Shown piece by piece: positions 14,419 to 22,525 of a stretch of DNA of 22,799 nt. Location: positions 1 to 22,799 of the forward strand of contig DCIM01000005.1 in assembly GCA_002316005.1 (NCBI GenBank). Direction: 5' to 3'. Origin of the DNA: Prevotellaceae bacterium UBA1726 (GTDB taxonomy: Bacteria; Bacteroidota; Bacteroidia; Bacteroidales; Bacteroidaceae). Numbering within the stretch: position 1 is the stretch's first letter; every line of letters begins with the position of its first letter. The position numbers and the translations under genes are program-made. The notes below the pieces were generated by a model. It was not told where the DNA came from. It saw only the letters and a list, made by a program, of their open reading frames with translations, and made no database searches.

Positions 14419-16455
14419 ATGAAAAAAACAATTTTAGCACTTATTGCTATGGCAACACTTTCTATGCCAATGGATGCCCAGAAGAAGTTGGGCATCGGAA
14501 TCAAAATGGAGAACCTCGACCAGAGCGTTAATCCAGCAGAGGATTTCTATCGTTATGCCTGTGGCGGTTGGATAAAGAACAACCCACTCCCAGCTGCATA
14601 TTCACGCTTCGGTAGTTTTGACCAGCTCGGTCTTGACAACAACAAGAGAATCAACGGTATCCTTACCGAATTGCAGAAAGGCAAATATGCAAATGGTACC
14701 CTTGAGCAGAAAATCAAGGACCTCTACGAACTCGCACTCGACTCAACCCGTCGTAATGCAGAAGGCGTGACACCAGTGATGCCATTCATCAACGAGGTGG
14801 AGGCATGCAAGACACGCGAGGAACTCGAGGCATTCAAGTTGAAGTATGCTTTCTATGGTTATGGCGGTCTCTACGGTGCATATTTCGGAGCCGACGAGAA
14901 GGACTCGAAGAACAATATTCTTTCTGTCTCGCAGGCAGGACTTACCCTCGGTCAGAAGGAATACTACCTCGAGAACGATGAGGCAATCAAGCAGATTCGT
15001 GAGGCTTACAAGGTGTTCGTGAAGGATATGTTCAAGCAGTTTGGTTTCAACGAGCAGCAGGCAACAGAGAAGATGGAGGCACTCTATCGCATTGAGACAA
15101 CCCTCGCTCTCGTGATGAAGAGCCGCACAGAACTCCGCGATGTAGAGAAGAACTACAACAAGACTACACTCAAGGAGTTCCAGACAAACTATCCAAACCT
15201 CAACCTCGAGGCAATGCTCAATGCAAAGGGCGTTGACAGCCAGTACATTCAGGACATGGTTGTCGGTCAGCCAGAGTATCTTGCTGCAGCCGATAAGATT
15301 TACCTCTCAATGTCGAACAGCGACCTCCGCACCTTCATCGAGTGGGATATCATCACATCTGCTACATCATATCTGAGCGATGAGGTTGCTGCCGTAAACT
15401 TCGATTTCTTCGGCAAGACAATGTCGGGTCGTCAGGAGGATTATCCTCGTTGGAAGAAGGCTACATCGCTTGTTGAGAGCGTACTTGGTGAGGCACTTGG
15501 CAAGATGTATTGCGAGCGCTACTTCCCAGAGTCGTCGAAGATTCGTATGAAGACACTCGTTGCCAACCTCCAGACATCACTCGGCGAGCGCATCAAGGCA
15601 CAGGAGTGGATGAGCGAGGAGACAAAGGCAGCTGCCCTTGAGAAACTCTCTACTTTCTATGTGAAGATTGGATATCCAGACGAGTGGAAGGATATGAGCG
15701 GTCTTACCATCGACCCTTCAAAGAGCCTCTACGAGAATATTATGGCAGCACGCGTATTCTCTTCAAAGCAGCGCCTTGCCGAGACTGTTGGTAAGCCTGT
15801 GAACCGTGACGAGTGGCACATGACACCACAGACAGTAAACGCTTACTATAACCCAACAACCAACGAGATATGCTTCCCTGCAGGTATTCTTCAGTATCCA
15901 TTCTTCGATGCTAAGGCCGACGATGCATTCAACTATGGTGCAATCGGTGTTGTAATCGGTCATGAGATGACTCACGGCTTTGACGACCAGGGTTCGCACT
16001 TCGACAAGGAAGGTAACATGAGCGACTGGTGGAAGCCAGAGGATGTTGAGAACTTCAACAAACTCGGTGATATGTATGCCGACTTCTTCTCGCAGATTGA
16101 GGTACTTCCTGGCACAAAGGCAAACGGCCGCATGACACTCGGCGAGAACCTTGCCGACCACGGTGGTCTTGAGGTTTCGTTCAACGCCTACAAGAACGCT
16201 ACAAAGCAGAAGCCACTTCAGACAAAGAACGGTCTTACTGCCGACCAGCGTTTCTTCATTGCCTATGCTGGTGTATGGGGTCAGAACATCACAGAGAAGG
16301 AAATCCTCAACCGTCTGAAGAACGATGTTCACTCTACAGGCGAGTGGCGCGTAAACGGTGCCCTTCCACATATCAATGCGTGGTATGAGGCATTCGGCGT
16401 GAAGAAGGGTGACAAGTTGTTTGTTCCTGAAACAGAGCGTTTGAAGTTGTGGTAA
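14419..16455 (+). CDS. pepO: M13 family zinc metallopeptidase (PepO/neprilysin-like)
   Basis: Exported endopeptidase of 678 aa expected to cut short peptides outside the cytoplasm. Residues 1-20 (MKKTILALIAMATLSMPMDA) form a signal peptide. The N-terminal M13 domain opens with SVNPAEDFYRYACGGW, the family signature. NAYYNPTTNEICFPAGILQ precedes the zinc motif HEMTH (His515, Glu516, His519) in VIGHEMTHGFDDQGSHFD, and ENLADHGG supplies the third ligand Glu576 and Asp580. The C-terminal RVNGALPHINAWYEAF and a tryptophan-ending tail are typical. All catalytic residues are present and length is normal. Eight bp separate it from the ABC-F stop, so it is probably translated from the same mRNA. The lack of a lipobox suggests periplasmic or secreted location. 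Confidence 0.95.
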   Translation: MKKTILALIAMATLSMPMDAQKKLGIGIKMENLDQSVNPAEDFYRYACGGWIKNNPLPAAYSRFGSFDQLGLDNNKRINGILTELQKGKYANGTLEQKIKDLYELALDSTRRNAEGVTPVMPFINEVEACKTREELEAFKLKYAFYGYGGLYGAYFGADEKDSKNNILSVSQAGLTLGQKEYYLENDEAIKQIREAYKVFVKDMFKQFGFNEQQATEKMEALYRIETTLALVMKSRTELRDVEKNYNKTTLKEFQTNYPNLNLEAMLNAKGVDSQYIQDMVVGQPEYLAAADKIYLSMSNSDLRTFIEWDIITSATSYLSDEVAAVNFDFFGKTMSGRQEDYPRWKKATSLVESVLGEALGKMYCERYFPESSKIRMKTLVANLQTSLGERIKAQEWMSEETKAAALEKLSTFYVKIGYPDEWKDMSGLTIDPSKSLYENIMAARVFSSKQRLAETVGKPVNRDEWHMTPQTVNAYYNPTTNEICFPAGILQYPFFDAKADDAFNYGAIGVVIGHEMTHGFDDQGSHFDKEGNMSDWWKPEDVENFNKLGDMYADFFSQIEVLPGTKANGRMTLGENLADHGGLEVSFNAYKNATKQKPLQTKNGLTADQRFFIAYAGVWGQNITEKEILNRLKNDVHSTGEWRVNGALPHINAWYEAFGVKKGDKLFVPETERLKLW

Positions 16456-16460
16456 TGGGA

Positions 16461-16489
16461 CCCCTCCCCATCCCTCCCCACGGAGGGAG
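16461..16489 (-). repeat. GC-rich hairpin repeat, diverged copy 4
   Basis: TCCCTCC (16471-16477) pairs with GGAGGGA (16482-16488) across CCAC, and a C-rich stretch (16461-16469) lies where the inverted tail should be. Read on the minus strand the order is hairpin, AT, GGGGAGGGG, as in copy 2 but diverged. It lies between the M13 peptidase and metA. No T-tract follows, so termination here is doubtful. Confidence 0.5.
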
Positions 16490-16496
16490 AATTGCT

Positions 16497-16518
16497 AAAT
16501 TGTAAATTGTCAAATTGT
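16497..16518 (+). repeat. AAATTGT short-word repeat upstream of metA
   Basis: AAATTGT occurs at 16497-16503, 16504-16510 and, after one C, 16512-16518. It makes an unstructured A+T leader 10 bp before the metA ATG. No promoter box was found in the 73-bp gap. Confidence 0.7.
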
Positions 16519-16528
16519 AAATAAATAG

Positions 16529-17446
16529 ATGCCACTTAGATTACCAGATAGATTACCAGCAATTGATTTGCTGAAACACGAGAATATCTTCGTGATGGAC
16601 AAGACGCGTGCCCATCACCAGGATATCCGTCCGCTCAAGATTGTCATTCTGAATCTTATGCCAATTAAGATTACTACAGAGACCGACCTTGTGCGAATCC
16701 TTTCGAATACACCGCTTCAGTTGGATATCACATTCATGAAACTGAAGTCGCACACATCGAAGAATACTCCTGTAGAGCACATGATGATGTTCTACAAGGA
16801 TTTTGAGGCACTCCGCGAGAAGAAATTCGACGGAATGATTATCACTGGTGCTCCTCTTGAGATGATGGATTATCAGGATGTGACATATTGGGACGAGATG
16901 GTGGATATCTTCCAGTGGGCAAGGACGCATGTCACCTCAACACTTTATATCTGTTGGGCAGCACAGGCGGGTCTTTACTACCACTACGGAATACAGAAAT
17001 ACCCACTTCCAATGAAGAAGTTTGGTATTTTCCGCCAGTTCCCTTTGCAACCACAGGAACCAATCTTCCGTGGTTTTGATGATGTGTTCATGATGCCTCA
17101 TTCGCGTCATACAGAGATTCGTAAGGAGGACATCCTGAAGGTTCCAGAACTTATCCCACTTGCCGATTCCGAGAATTCGGGCATGAGTATCATCATGGCA
17201 CGCGAGGGTAGGGAGTTCTTTGTCACTGGTCATTTGGAGTATGCTCCAAACACCCTTGACACCGAATATCGCCGCGACCTTGGCAAACGCGATGATGTGG
17301 AGATGCCGGTGAACTACTATAAGGACGACAATCCAGACAACGAACCTGTTGTCTCTTGGCGTTCGGCAGCAAATCTGTTCTATCACAACTGGATAAACTA
17401 TTATGTTTACCAGAAGACTCCGTTCGATATTAACGAGATTAAATAA
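16529..17446 (+). CDS. metA: Homoserine O-acyltransferase MetA, predicted acetyl-CoA specific
   Basis: Cytoplasmic enzyme of methionine synthesis that activates the gamma-hydroxyl of homoserine by acylation. The 305-aa sequence is full length (MPLRLPDRLPAIDLLKHENI start). Numbering coincides with characterised MetA enzymes: nucleophile Cys142 in YICWAAQAG, His235 and Glu237 in TGHLEY. Residue 111, which sets acyl-donor choice in this family, is Glu (GAPLE), the acetyl-CoA type, whereas E. coli has Gly and uses succinyl-CoA; hence homoserine O-acetyltransferase is the better name despite the usual label. There is no SAM riboswitch or promoter in the 73-bp gap upstream. It overlaps the U32 gene by one base (TAATG), implying translational coupling. 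Downstream sulfhydrylation genes are not in the window. Confidence 0.95.
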   Translation: MPLRLPDRLPAIDLLKHENIFVMDKTRAHHQDIRPLKIVILNLMPIKITTETDLVRILSNTPLQLDITFMKLKSHTSKNTPVEHMMMFYKDFEALREKKFDGMIITGAPLEMMDYQDVTYWDEMVDIFQWARTHVTSTLYICWAAQAGLYYHYGIQKYPLPMKKFGIFRQFPLQPQEPIFRGFDDVFMMPHSRHTEIRKEDILKVPELIPLADSENSGMSIIMAREGREFFVTGHLEYAPNTLDTEYRRDLGKRDDVEMPVNYYKDDNPDNEPVVSWRSAANLFYHNWINYYVYQKTPFDINEIK

Positions 17447-19317
17447 TGAGGCAACTGGAATTACTGGCTCCGGCAAAGAACCTTGAGTGTGGCATCGCAG
17501 CAATAGACTGTGGTGCTGATGCCGTTTATATCGGTGCGCCAAAGTTTGGTGCGAGGGCTGCAGCTGGTAATTCGCTTGATGACATAAAGGAACTGACCGC
17601 CTATGCCCATCGGTTTGGGGCAAAGGTATTTGTCACTCTTAACACGATCATCTACGATTCCGAACTTGAAGAGGCAAAGGCAACTCTCAAGGCAATAAAC
17701 GAGATAGGTGTTGATGCCGTTCTTGTTCAAGACATGGCATTGCTCTCTCTCCCGCTTAGGGGTGTTGATGGGAGGCTTGCCCTTCATGCTTCAACCCAAA
17801 CCGATAACCGAAACAAAGAGAAGGTGGGATATCTCCGTTCGCTTGGTTTCTCGCGTGTTGTCCTTGCCCGCGAACTGTCTTTAGAGGAGATTCGCGAGAT
17901 TCATGAGGCTTATCCTGATGTAGAACTCGAGGCTTTCGTTCATGGTGCTTTGTGCGTTAGTTACAGTGGTGCTTGCTATGCCTCGGAATATTGCTTCTCG
18001 CGAAGTGCTAATCGTGGTGAGTGTGCTCAGTTCTGCCGAATGAAATTCGACTTGCTCGATGCCAACGGACAAGAAATAGAACACCAACGACATCTGCTCT
18101 CGCTGAAGGATTTATGCCAGATTGACCGCCTTGAAGAAATGGCCGATGCAGGTGTTGTGTCGTTCAAGATTGAAGGCCGCTTGAAGGATTCCTCGTATGT
18201 GAAGAATGTTGTTGCTGCTTATAGTCAGCGCCTGAACGACCTTTGCCGTAAACGCCCTTCTGAATACCAACGAGCATCCTTCGGACGAAGCACTTATGCC
18301 TTTACGCCCAACCTGAAGAAAACCTTCAATCGTGGCTATACCCACTATTTCCTTGATGGTAGGAAACCGGACATCTTCTCGCCAGACACTCCAAAGGCAA
18401 TAGGCGAATATGTGGGAAAAGTGAAGGAGATTCGCGGTTATTCGTTCAATGTTGCCGGTACTGCGAATTTTGCTAATGGCGATGGACTTTGCTTCATCAA
18501 CTCAAAGAAGGAACTCGAAGGATTCCGCGTGAATCGCGTTGAAGGCAATCGCCTTTTCCCATTGACAATGCCCGAAGGTTTGCGCCCGGGAATGGCACTC
18601 TACAGAAACAATGATGTGGCGTTCGAGAAAGAACTTGCCCGTCAGGGAACAGAGCGAAAACTGCCAATAAGCCTTGTCTTTGGCAAAACCGAAAACGGCT
18701 ATTACTTGACCGTAAATGGTCGAGGAATGACCGAAGCCCGCACAGAGATAGAATTCGAGCATCAACCGGCGCAACGCCCTCAAAAAGAGAATATTATACG
18801 CCAGTTGTCAAAGTGGGGTGGTACGATTTTTGAGGTGGAGAATATTCAAATCAACGATTCTGCCGACGAGTGTTTCATCCCTTCAAGTATCCTCTCAAAC
18901 CTCCGTCAGCAACTGAACGCTGAAATGACATCGTCATTCCACTTAAATGACCTTGTCATTCCAATGGAATCATACGGTCATTCCACTGAAATGACCAAGA
19001 ATTCGCTAGCGAATTTTGCCTCATTCCATAGTTTTGACCTGAAGAATGTGGCAAACAAGGAAGCACGCGAGTTTTACGAGAGGCGAGGCGAGGGACCTTT
19101 GGTCACCGCCTATGAGGTTGACCGACGCGATTTTCCATTGCCGTTGATGCAATGCCGCCATTGCCTGCGCTATTCGTTAGGCTATTGCGTGAAGCGAGGC
19201 GGCAGACGCCCGGAATGGCGCGAACCTTTGACTCTACGCTTGGGCGATGGACGCAGATTCCGACTTGAATTTGATTGCAAGAACTGCCAGATGAATGTCT
19301 GGCCAGAAGAAAAATAA
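17446..19317 (+). CDS. U32 family protein, RlhA-like (probable RNA hydroxylation)
   Basis: Labelled peptidase U32 by family, but characterised members (RlhA, TrhP, UbiU) are Fe-S proteins that hydroxylate rRNA, tRNA or ubiquinone precursors. The long form (623 aa, near the 653 aa of E. coli RlhA) favours an rRNA-modifying role, though this is inference. The TIM-barrel N-terminus starts ELLAPAKNLECGIAAIDCGAD; the U32 signature EAFVHGALCVSYSGACYAS contains Cys170 and Cys177, and with Cys193 and Cys224 (KDLC) forms the expected [4Fe-4S] set. The C-terminal part has a second cysteine group, Cys570, 573, 581, 611 and 614. The start ATG overlaps the metA stop. Odd: residues about 497-531 are encoded by a palindromic repeat array (18934-19037) related to the intergenic array at 2226-2308. 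Conserved NVANKEAREFYERRG resumes directly after, so the frame is kept. Confidence 0.9.
   Translation: MRQLELLAPAKNLECGIAAIDCGADAVYIGAPKFGARAAAGNSLDDIKELTAYAHRFGAKVFVTLNTIIYDSELEEAKATLKAINEIGVDAVLVQDMALLSLPLRGVDGRLALHASTQTDNRNKEKVGYLRSLGFSRVVLARELSLEEIREIHEAYPDVELEAFVHGALCVSYSGACYASEYCFSRSANRGECAQFCRMKFDLLDANGQEIEHQRHLLSLKDLCQIDRLEEMADAGVVSFKIEGRLKDSSYVKNVVAAYSQRLNDLCRKRPSEYQRASFGRSTYAFTPNLKKTFNRGYTHYFLDGRKPDIFSPDTPKAIGEYVGKVKEIRGYSFNVAGTANFANGDGLCFINSKKELEGFRVNRVEGNRLFPLTMPEGLRPGMALYRNNDVAFEKELARQGTERKLPISLVFGKTENGYYLTVNGRGMTEARTEIEFEHQPAQRPQKENIIRQLSKWGGTIFEVENIQINDSADECFIPSSILSNLRQQLNAEMTSSFHLNDLVIPMESYGHSTEMTKNSLANFASFHSFDLKNVANKEAREFYERRGEGPLVTAYEVDRRDFPLPLMQCRHCLRYSLGYCVKRGGRRPEWREPLTLRLGDGRRFRLEFDCKNCQMNVWPEEK
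18934..19037 (+). repeat. Palindrome array inside the U32 coding sequence
   Basis: Units: TCATTCCACTTAAATGA (18934), TCATTCCAATGGAATCA (18956), TCATTCCACTGAAATGA (18978), the perfect 16-bp palindrome AATTCGCTAGCGAATT (19000) and a degenerate TCATTCCATAGTTTTGA (19021). All gaps are 5 bp (CCTTG, TACGG, CCAAG, TTGCC), giving steps of 22, 22, 22 and 21. A half-unit GCTGAAATGA (18919-18928) precedes it. The same unit design and period occur at 2226-2308, and the first unit is the exact reverse complement of 2292-2308. Confidence 0.87.
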
Positions 19318-19325
19318 AGACCGAA

Positions 19326-20318
19326 ATGAGAACGATTGTTCGTATATCATATTGCCTAATGATTGTTTTCCTACTCGCTGGATGTTACAGCAAGCCGGCG
19401 AATAATCATGCCGCATCGGTAGAGTTGAGCGAACAGCAAATCGATTCCCTCTCATTCCAGTCGCGCCATCATTACACCAACAATTACAACTTTGTTGTAA
19501 AAGCCGATTCGTTGGTGCTTTTGAGTCAGCAGCCAGAGGAGATGATGTCCGACCTGATGGTTGACACCTTCGCTGTGAAAAAGCACGATCATGTGGTAGT
19601 TGCTGACATAAGAATAATTCCTACCGACCCTGTCGATTCTGTATGGATTCAGTTGGCAAAAGACCAAGAGACATTCGGATGGGTTCATGAGACGGATATG
19701 CTCCCGAAGGTGGCACCTGATGACCCGATATCACAGTTTATCAACATCTTCTCTGACATCCACCTGCTCATCTTCCTCATCTTCACACTCGTGATAGTGT
19801 CAATCTACATCATCCGCAAACTCGGTCGCGAGAAAGTGCCGTTGGTGCATTTCAGCGATATCGACACCTTCTATCCGACATTGCTTTGCATTGTTGTAGC
19901 CGCAGCCGCTACATTCTATGCCTCATTGCAGATGTTTGAGCCAGAGATGTGGCAGCATTTCTACTATCATCCTACGCTCAACCCGTTCTCAGTGCCACTC
20001 CTCCTGAGCATCTTCCTCTCGAGTGTGTGGGCTATTATTATAATAGGTATAGCGGCCGTTGACGACATCTTCCGCCATTTGCCGGTGGGCGAAGCTGTGC
20101 TCTATATGGGTGGAGTAGGGATGGTTTGCGCAATCAACTATGTCGTATTCTCCCTTTCCACGCTCTATTACTTCGGTTATCCGTTGCTCGTGGTGTATTT
20201 CATCTTTGCCATCCGCCAGTTCCTGAAGCATAGTTACAAACCATATCTCTGTGGAAAATGCGGTAGGCAACTGCGTAGGAAAGGCCGTTGCCCGCATTGC
20301 GGAACGATGAACTGTTGA
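19326..20318 (+). CDS. Membrane lipoprotein with C-terminal zinc ribbon, function unknown
   Basis: The 330-aa product starts at the ATG at 19326, 8 bp after the U32 stop, because this gives a lipoprotein signal (MRTIVRISYCLMIVFLLAGC, Cys20); an in-frame TTG at 19275 inside the U32 gene is rejected. Residues 21-150 are exported and include a beta-rich, SH3-like segment ending in WIQLAKDQETFGWVHETDM. Then come about five membrane segments (beginning LLIFLIFTLVIVSIYII, LLCIVVAAAATFYASL, VPLLLSIFLSSVWAIIIIGIA and two more near 250-290). The C-terminus carries a zinc ribbon CGKCGRQLRRKGRCPHCG with two CxxC pairs, probably cytoplasmic. A lipid anchor, membrane bundle and zinc ribbon together are unusual. 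I do not recognise a function; placement suggests it is the last gene of the metA-U32 run. Confidence 0.82.
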   Translation: MRTIVRISYCLMIVFLLAGCYSKPANNHAASVELSEQQIDSLSFQSRHHYTNNYNFVVKADSLVLLSQQPEEMMSDLMVDTFAVKKHDHVVVADIRIIPTDPVDSVWIQLAKDQETFGWVHETDMLPKVAPDDPISQFINIFSDIHLLIFLIFTLVIVSIYIIRKLGREKVPLVHFSDIDTFYPTLLCIVVAAAATFYASLQMFEPEMWQHFYYHPTLNPFSVPLLLSIFLSSVWAIIIIGIAAVDDIFRHLPVGEAVLYMGGVGMVCAINYVVFSLSTLYYFGYPLLVVYFIFAIRQFLKHSYKPYLCGKCGRQLRRKGRCPHCGTMNC

Positions 20319-20324
20319 TGCACC

Positions 20325-20340
20325 ATTTCCTTAAGGAAAT
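20325..20340. repeat. 16-bp perfect palindrome after the zinc-ribbon lipoprotein gene
   Basis: ATTTCCTTAAGGAAAT is perfectly symmetrical, 6 bp after the stop codon. It is followed by ACAAAAAAA rather than T's, so it is not a classical terminator for the plus strand; it might slow RNA polymerase or protect the 3' end. Confidence 0.5.
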
Positions 20341-20379
20341 ACAAAAAAATGCAATGACGCAAAAATACCATCTGTGAAA

Positions 20380-20411
20380 TTTTGGTATGTCAGCGAATTG
20401 TATTATCTTTG
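20380..20411 (+). promoter_or_regulatory. Promoter of the nucleotidyltransferase-nrnA pair
   Basis: TTTTG at 20380-20384, a 19-bp spacer and TATCTTTG at 20404-20411. The ATG at 20454 is 42 nt below the box, with an A-rich leader. This excludes an in-frame GTG-type start at 20382 upstream of the box. Confidence 0.78.
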
Positions 20412-20453
20412 CCAAAGAATTTAGGTAACAAAATATTAAACAACATAGAAAAT

Positions 20454-21368
20454 ATGAAACCAACTTTGTTTCTCCTTGCTGCTGGTATGGGAAGCCGTTA
20501 TGGCGGTTTGAAGCAGCTCGATACCCTCGGCCCTAACGGTGAGGCTATCATGGACTATAGTATCTACGACGCAATCCAGGCAGGATTCGGTAAGATTGTT
20601 TGGGTAATCCGTAAGGATTTCGAAGAGCAGTTCCGCACCCAGATTCTTGCAAAATATCAGGACCACATCCCTTGCGAACTCTGTTTCCAGAGCATTGATG
20701 CACTTCCAGAGGGATTCACAGTACCAGAAGGTCGCCAGAAGCCATGGGGTACAAACCACGCTGTGCTCATGGGTAAGGATGTAATCAAGGAGCCATTCGC
20801 TGTTTTGAACTGCGACGACTTCTACGACAGAGACGCTTTCAAGGTAATGGGCAAGTTCCTCAGCGAACTTCCAGAGGGTTCTACAGGCAAGTATGCTATG
20901 GTAGGTTTCCGCGTTGACAACACTCTTTCAGAGAGCGGTACAGTAAGCCGTGGCGTTTGCGAGAACGACGAGCAGACACACCACCTCACTTCTGTTGTTG
21001 AGCGTACAAAGATTGAGCGTCATGATGGCGTTGTTCAGTATCTCGACGAGAACGAGGAGTGGGTAAGCATTCCTGACACAACACCAGTTTCGATGAACTT
21101 CTGGGGCTTCACACCTGACTATTTCCAGTATTCAGAGGAGTACTTCAAGGTGTTCCTTTCTGATCCAAAGAATCAGGAAAACCTCAAGTCGGAGTTCTTC
21201 ATTCCATTGATGGTCGATACACTCATCAAGCAGGGCAAGGCAACTTGCGAGGTTCTCGACACAACATCAAAGTGGTTTGGCGTTACTTATCCAGAGGATC
21301 GTCCAGAGGTTGTGGCAAAGCTTGCTAAGCTCCACGAGAACGGACAGTATCCAGACAAGATGTTCTAA
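20454..21368 (+). CDS. Nucleotidyltransferase family protein (NDP-sugar pyrophosphorylase-like)
   Basis: Cytoplasmic enzyme of 304 aa predicted to join a sugar phosphate and an NTP. The start ATG at 20454 opens with MKPTLFLLAAGMGSRYGG, the Rossmann-like nucleotide-binding loop (G-x-G-S-R) of the NTP_transferase family, followed by KQLDTLGPNGEAIMDYSIYDA. VLNCDDFYDRDAF is the metal-binding Asp region after the central sheet, and KPWGTNHAVLMGKDVI is the conserved segment before it. The C-terminal third (SMNFWGFTPDYFQYSEEYF) is typical of the group found throughout Bacteroidales. The actual sugar is unknown. It has its own promoter and is followed 9 bp later by nrnA, so the two are likely co-transcribed. 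Confidence 0.88.
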   Translation: MKPTLFLLAAGMGSRYGGLKQLDTLGPNGEAIMDYSIYDAIQAGFGKIVWVIRKDFEEQFRTQILAKYQDHIPCELCFQSIDALPEGFTVPEGRQKPWGTNHAVLMGKDVIKEPFAVLNCDDFYDRDAFKVMGKFLSELPEGSTGKYAMVGFRVDNTLSESGTVSRGVCENDEQTHHLTSVVERTKIERHDGVVQYLDENEEWVSIPDTTPVSMNFWGFTPDYFQYSEEYFKVFLSDPKNQENLKSEFFIPLMVDTLIKQGKATCEVLDTTSKWFGVTYPEDRPEVVAKLAKLHENGQYPDKMF

Positions 21369-21377
21369 AAGAAAAAT

Positions 21378-22418
21378 ATGAATATTGATATATTGAGTCC
21401 TGAGCAGAGCGAAACTTTGCTCGGGATTTTAAATGCAACAAAAAAGGCCGTTGTAATTGGCCATAAGAGTCCTGATGGCGATGCCCTCGGCTCATGCCTC
21501 TCGTGGGCGCGCTACCTTCGCGTGGTCTATAATGTGGAGGCAACAGTAGTTGTGCCTGACCAGTATCCTGACTTCCTGAAGTGGTTGCCAGAATCAGAGA
21601 CCATTGTCCGTTACGACAAGCATAAGGACGAGGTGCAGAATCTGCTTGATACAGTAGATACAATCTTCTGTCTCGACCTCAATCAGGCAAGTCGCGTCCA
21701 GGAACTTGAGGCTCCACTTGTGGCTTCAAAGGCACAAAAGGTGTTGATTGATCATCACCTCTATCCAGATATGGACACAGTCCTCACCGTCTCTCATCCA
21801 GAGATGAGTTCCACTTGCGAATTGGTGTTCCGCATTATCTGGCAGTTGGGCGGTTTCGAACAGATGGACAAGAAATGGGCCGATCAGGTGTATTGCGGAA
21901 TGATGACCGATACAGGCGGTTTCACATTCAACAGCACTCGTCCTGAGATTTTCTTCATCATAAGCCAGATTCTCACCAAGGGCATCGATAAAGACAAGAT
22001 TTATCGCAATGTCTACAACAACTACTCTGTTTGGGCTGTGCGTCTTCGCGGTTACATTATGGCGCAGAAACTCAACTACTATGAGGACCTGAATGCATCA
22101 TATTTCGCCATTTCGAAGATGGATATGGAGGAATATCACTATGTGAAGGGCGATGCCGAAGGATTGGTAAATGTGCCTCTTACCATCAAAGGACTGAAAC
22201 TCAGCATCTCTTTGCGCGAGGACAATGTACTTGAAAACACTGTCTGGGTGAGTCTTCGCTCGGTTGATGACTTCCCTGCCAACGAGGTCGCTGCACAGTT
22301 CTTCAATGGTGGCGGTCACCTGAATGCTGCTGGTGGACATCTCAACTGCTCGCTCGATGAGGCTTGCCAGATTGCTCGTCAGGCAATCAAGGCTTGGGCC
22401 GACCGACTTCGCAGTTAA
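21378..22418 (+). CDS. nrnA: DHH/DHHA1 phosphoesterase, bifunctional oligoribonuclease/pAp phosphatase type
   Basis: Cytoplasmic 346-aa enzyme predicted to degrade very short RNAs and dephosphorylate 3'-phosphoadenosine 5'-phosphate. DHH motifs in order: GHKSPDGDALGS (Asp33, Asp35), FCLDLNQASRV (Asp100), the name-giving IDHHLYPDM (Asp125-His-His), and MMTDTGGFTFNST. The DHHA1 domain ends with GGGHLNAAGG near 315, which binds the substrate. All metal ligands are present and length is normal. The choice of NrnA over other DHH proteins rests on length and motif set. It shares the promoter of the nucleotidyltransferase and ends before a hairpin with a U-tract. A DUF4827-like gene follows, an order I recall from other Bacteroidales. 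Confidence 0.9.
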   Translation: MNIDILSPEQSETLLGILNATKKAVVIGHKSPDGDALGSCLSWARYLRVVYNVEATVVVPDQYPDFLKWLPESETIVRYDKHKDEVQNLLDTVDTIFCLDLNQASRVQELEAPLVASKAQKVLIDHHLYPDMDTVLTVSHPEMSSTCELVFRIIWQLGGFEQMDKKWADQVYCGMMTDTGGFTFNSTRPEIFFIISQILTKGIDKDKIYRNVYNNYSVWAVRLRGYIMAQKLNYYEDLNASYFAISKMDMEEYHYVKGDAEGLVNVPLTIKGLKLSISLREDNVLENTVWVSLRSVDDFPANEVAAQFFNGGGHLNAAGGHLNCSLDEACQIARQAIKAWADRLRS

Positions 22419-22494
22419 TGTTCCGAAAAACGGCATTATTCGGCTCTTTGCAGTTAAAAAAACAAAAACCGAAACAATAACATATAAATATGTT

Positions 22495-22525
22495 ACCCGT
22501 GGTATTGAGTTATCACGGGTTTTTT
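22495..22525 (+). terminator. Intrinsic terminator after nrnA
   Basis: ACCCGTG (22495-22501) pairs with CACGGGT (22514-22520) over a 12-nt loop and is followed directly by five more T's. A weaker hairpin CCGAA/TTCGG (22423-22443) lies just after the nrnA stop. Confidence 0.75.

Noticed and set aside
16471..16488. Intrinsic terminator between the M13 peptidase and metA
   Set aside because: The hairpin is real but is followed by GAATTGCTAAATTG, not a T-tract, and its layout fits the dispersed GC-rich repeat better.
16456..16528. SAM or cobalamin riboswitch before metA
   Set aside because: The gap is only 73 bp, is filled by the GC hairpin and AAATTGT repeats, and shows none of the conserved riboswitch core.
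19275..19325. Longer start for the zinc-ribbon lipoprotein within the U32 gene
   Set aside because: It begins with TTG and places 17 polar residues before an otherwise perfect lipoprotein signal.
20382..20453. Longer start for the nucleotidyltransferase
   Set aside because: It would begin upstream of the promoter box at 20404-20411; MKPTLFLLAAGMGSR is the family's usual N-terminus.
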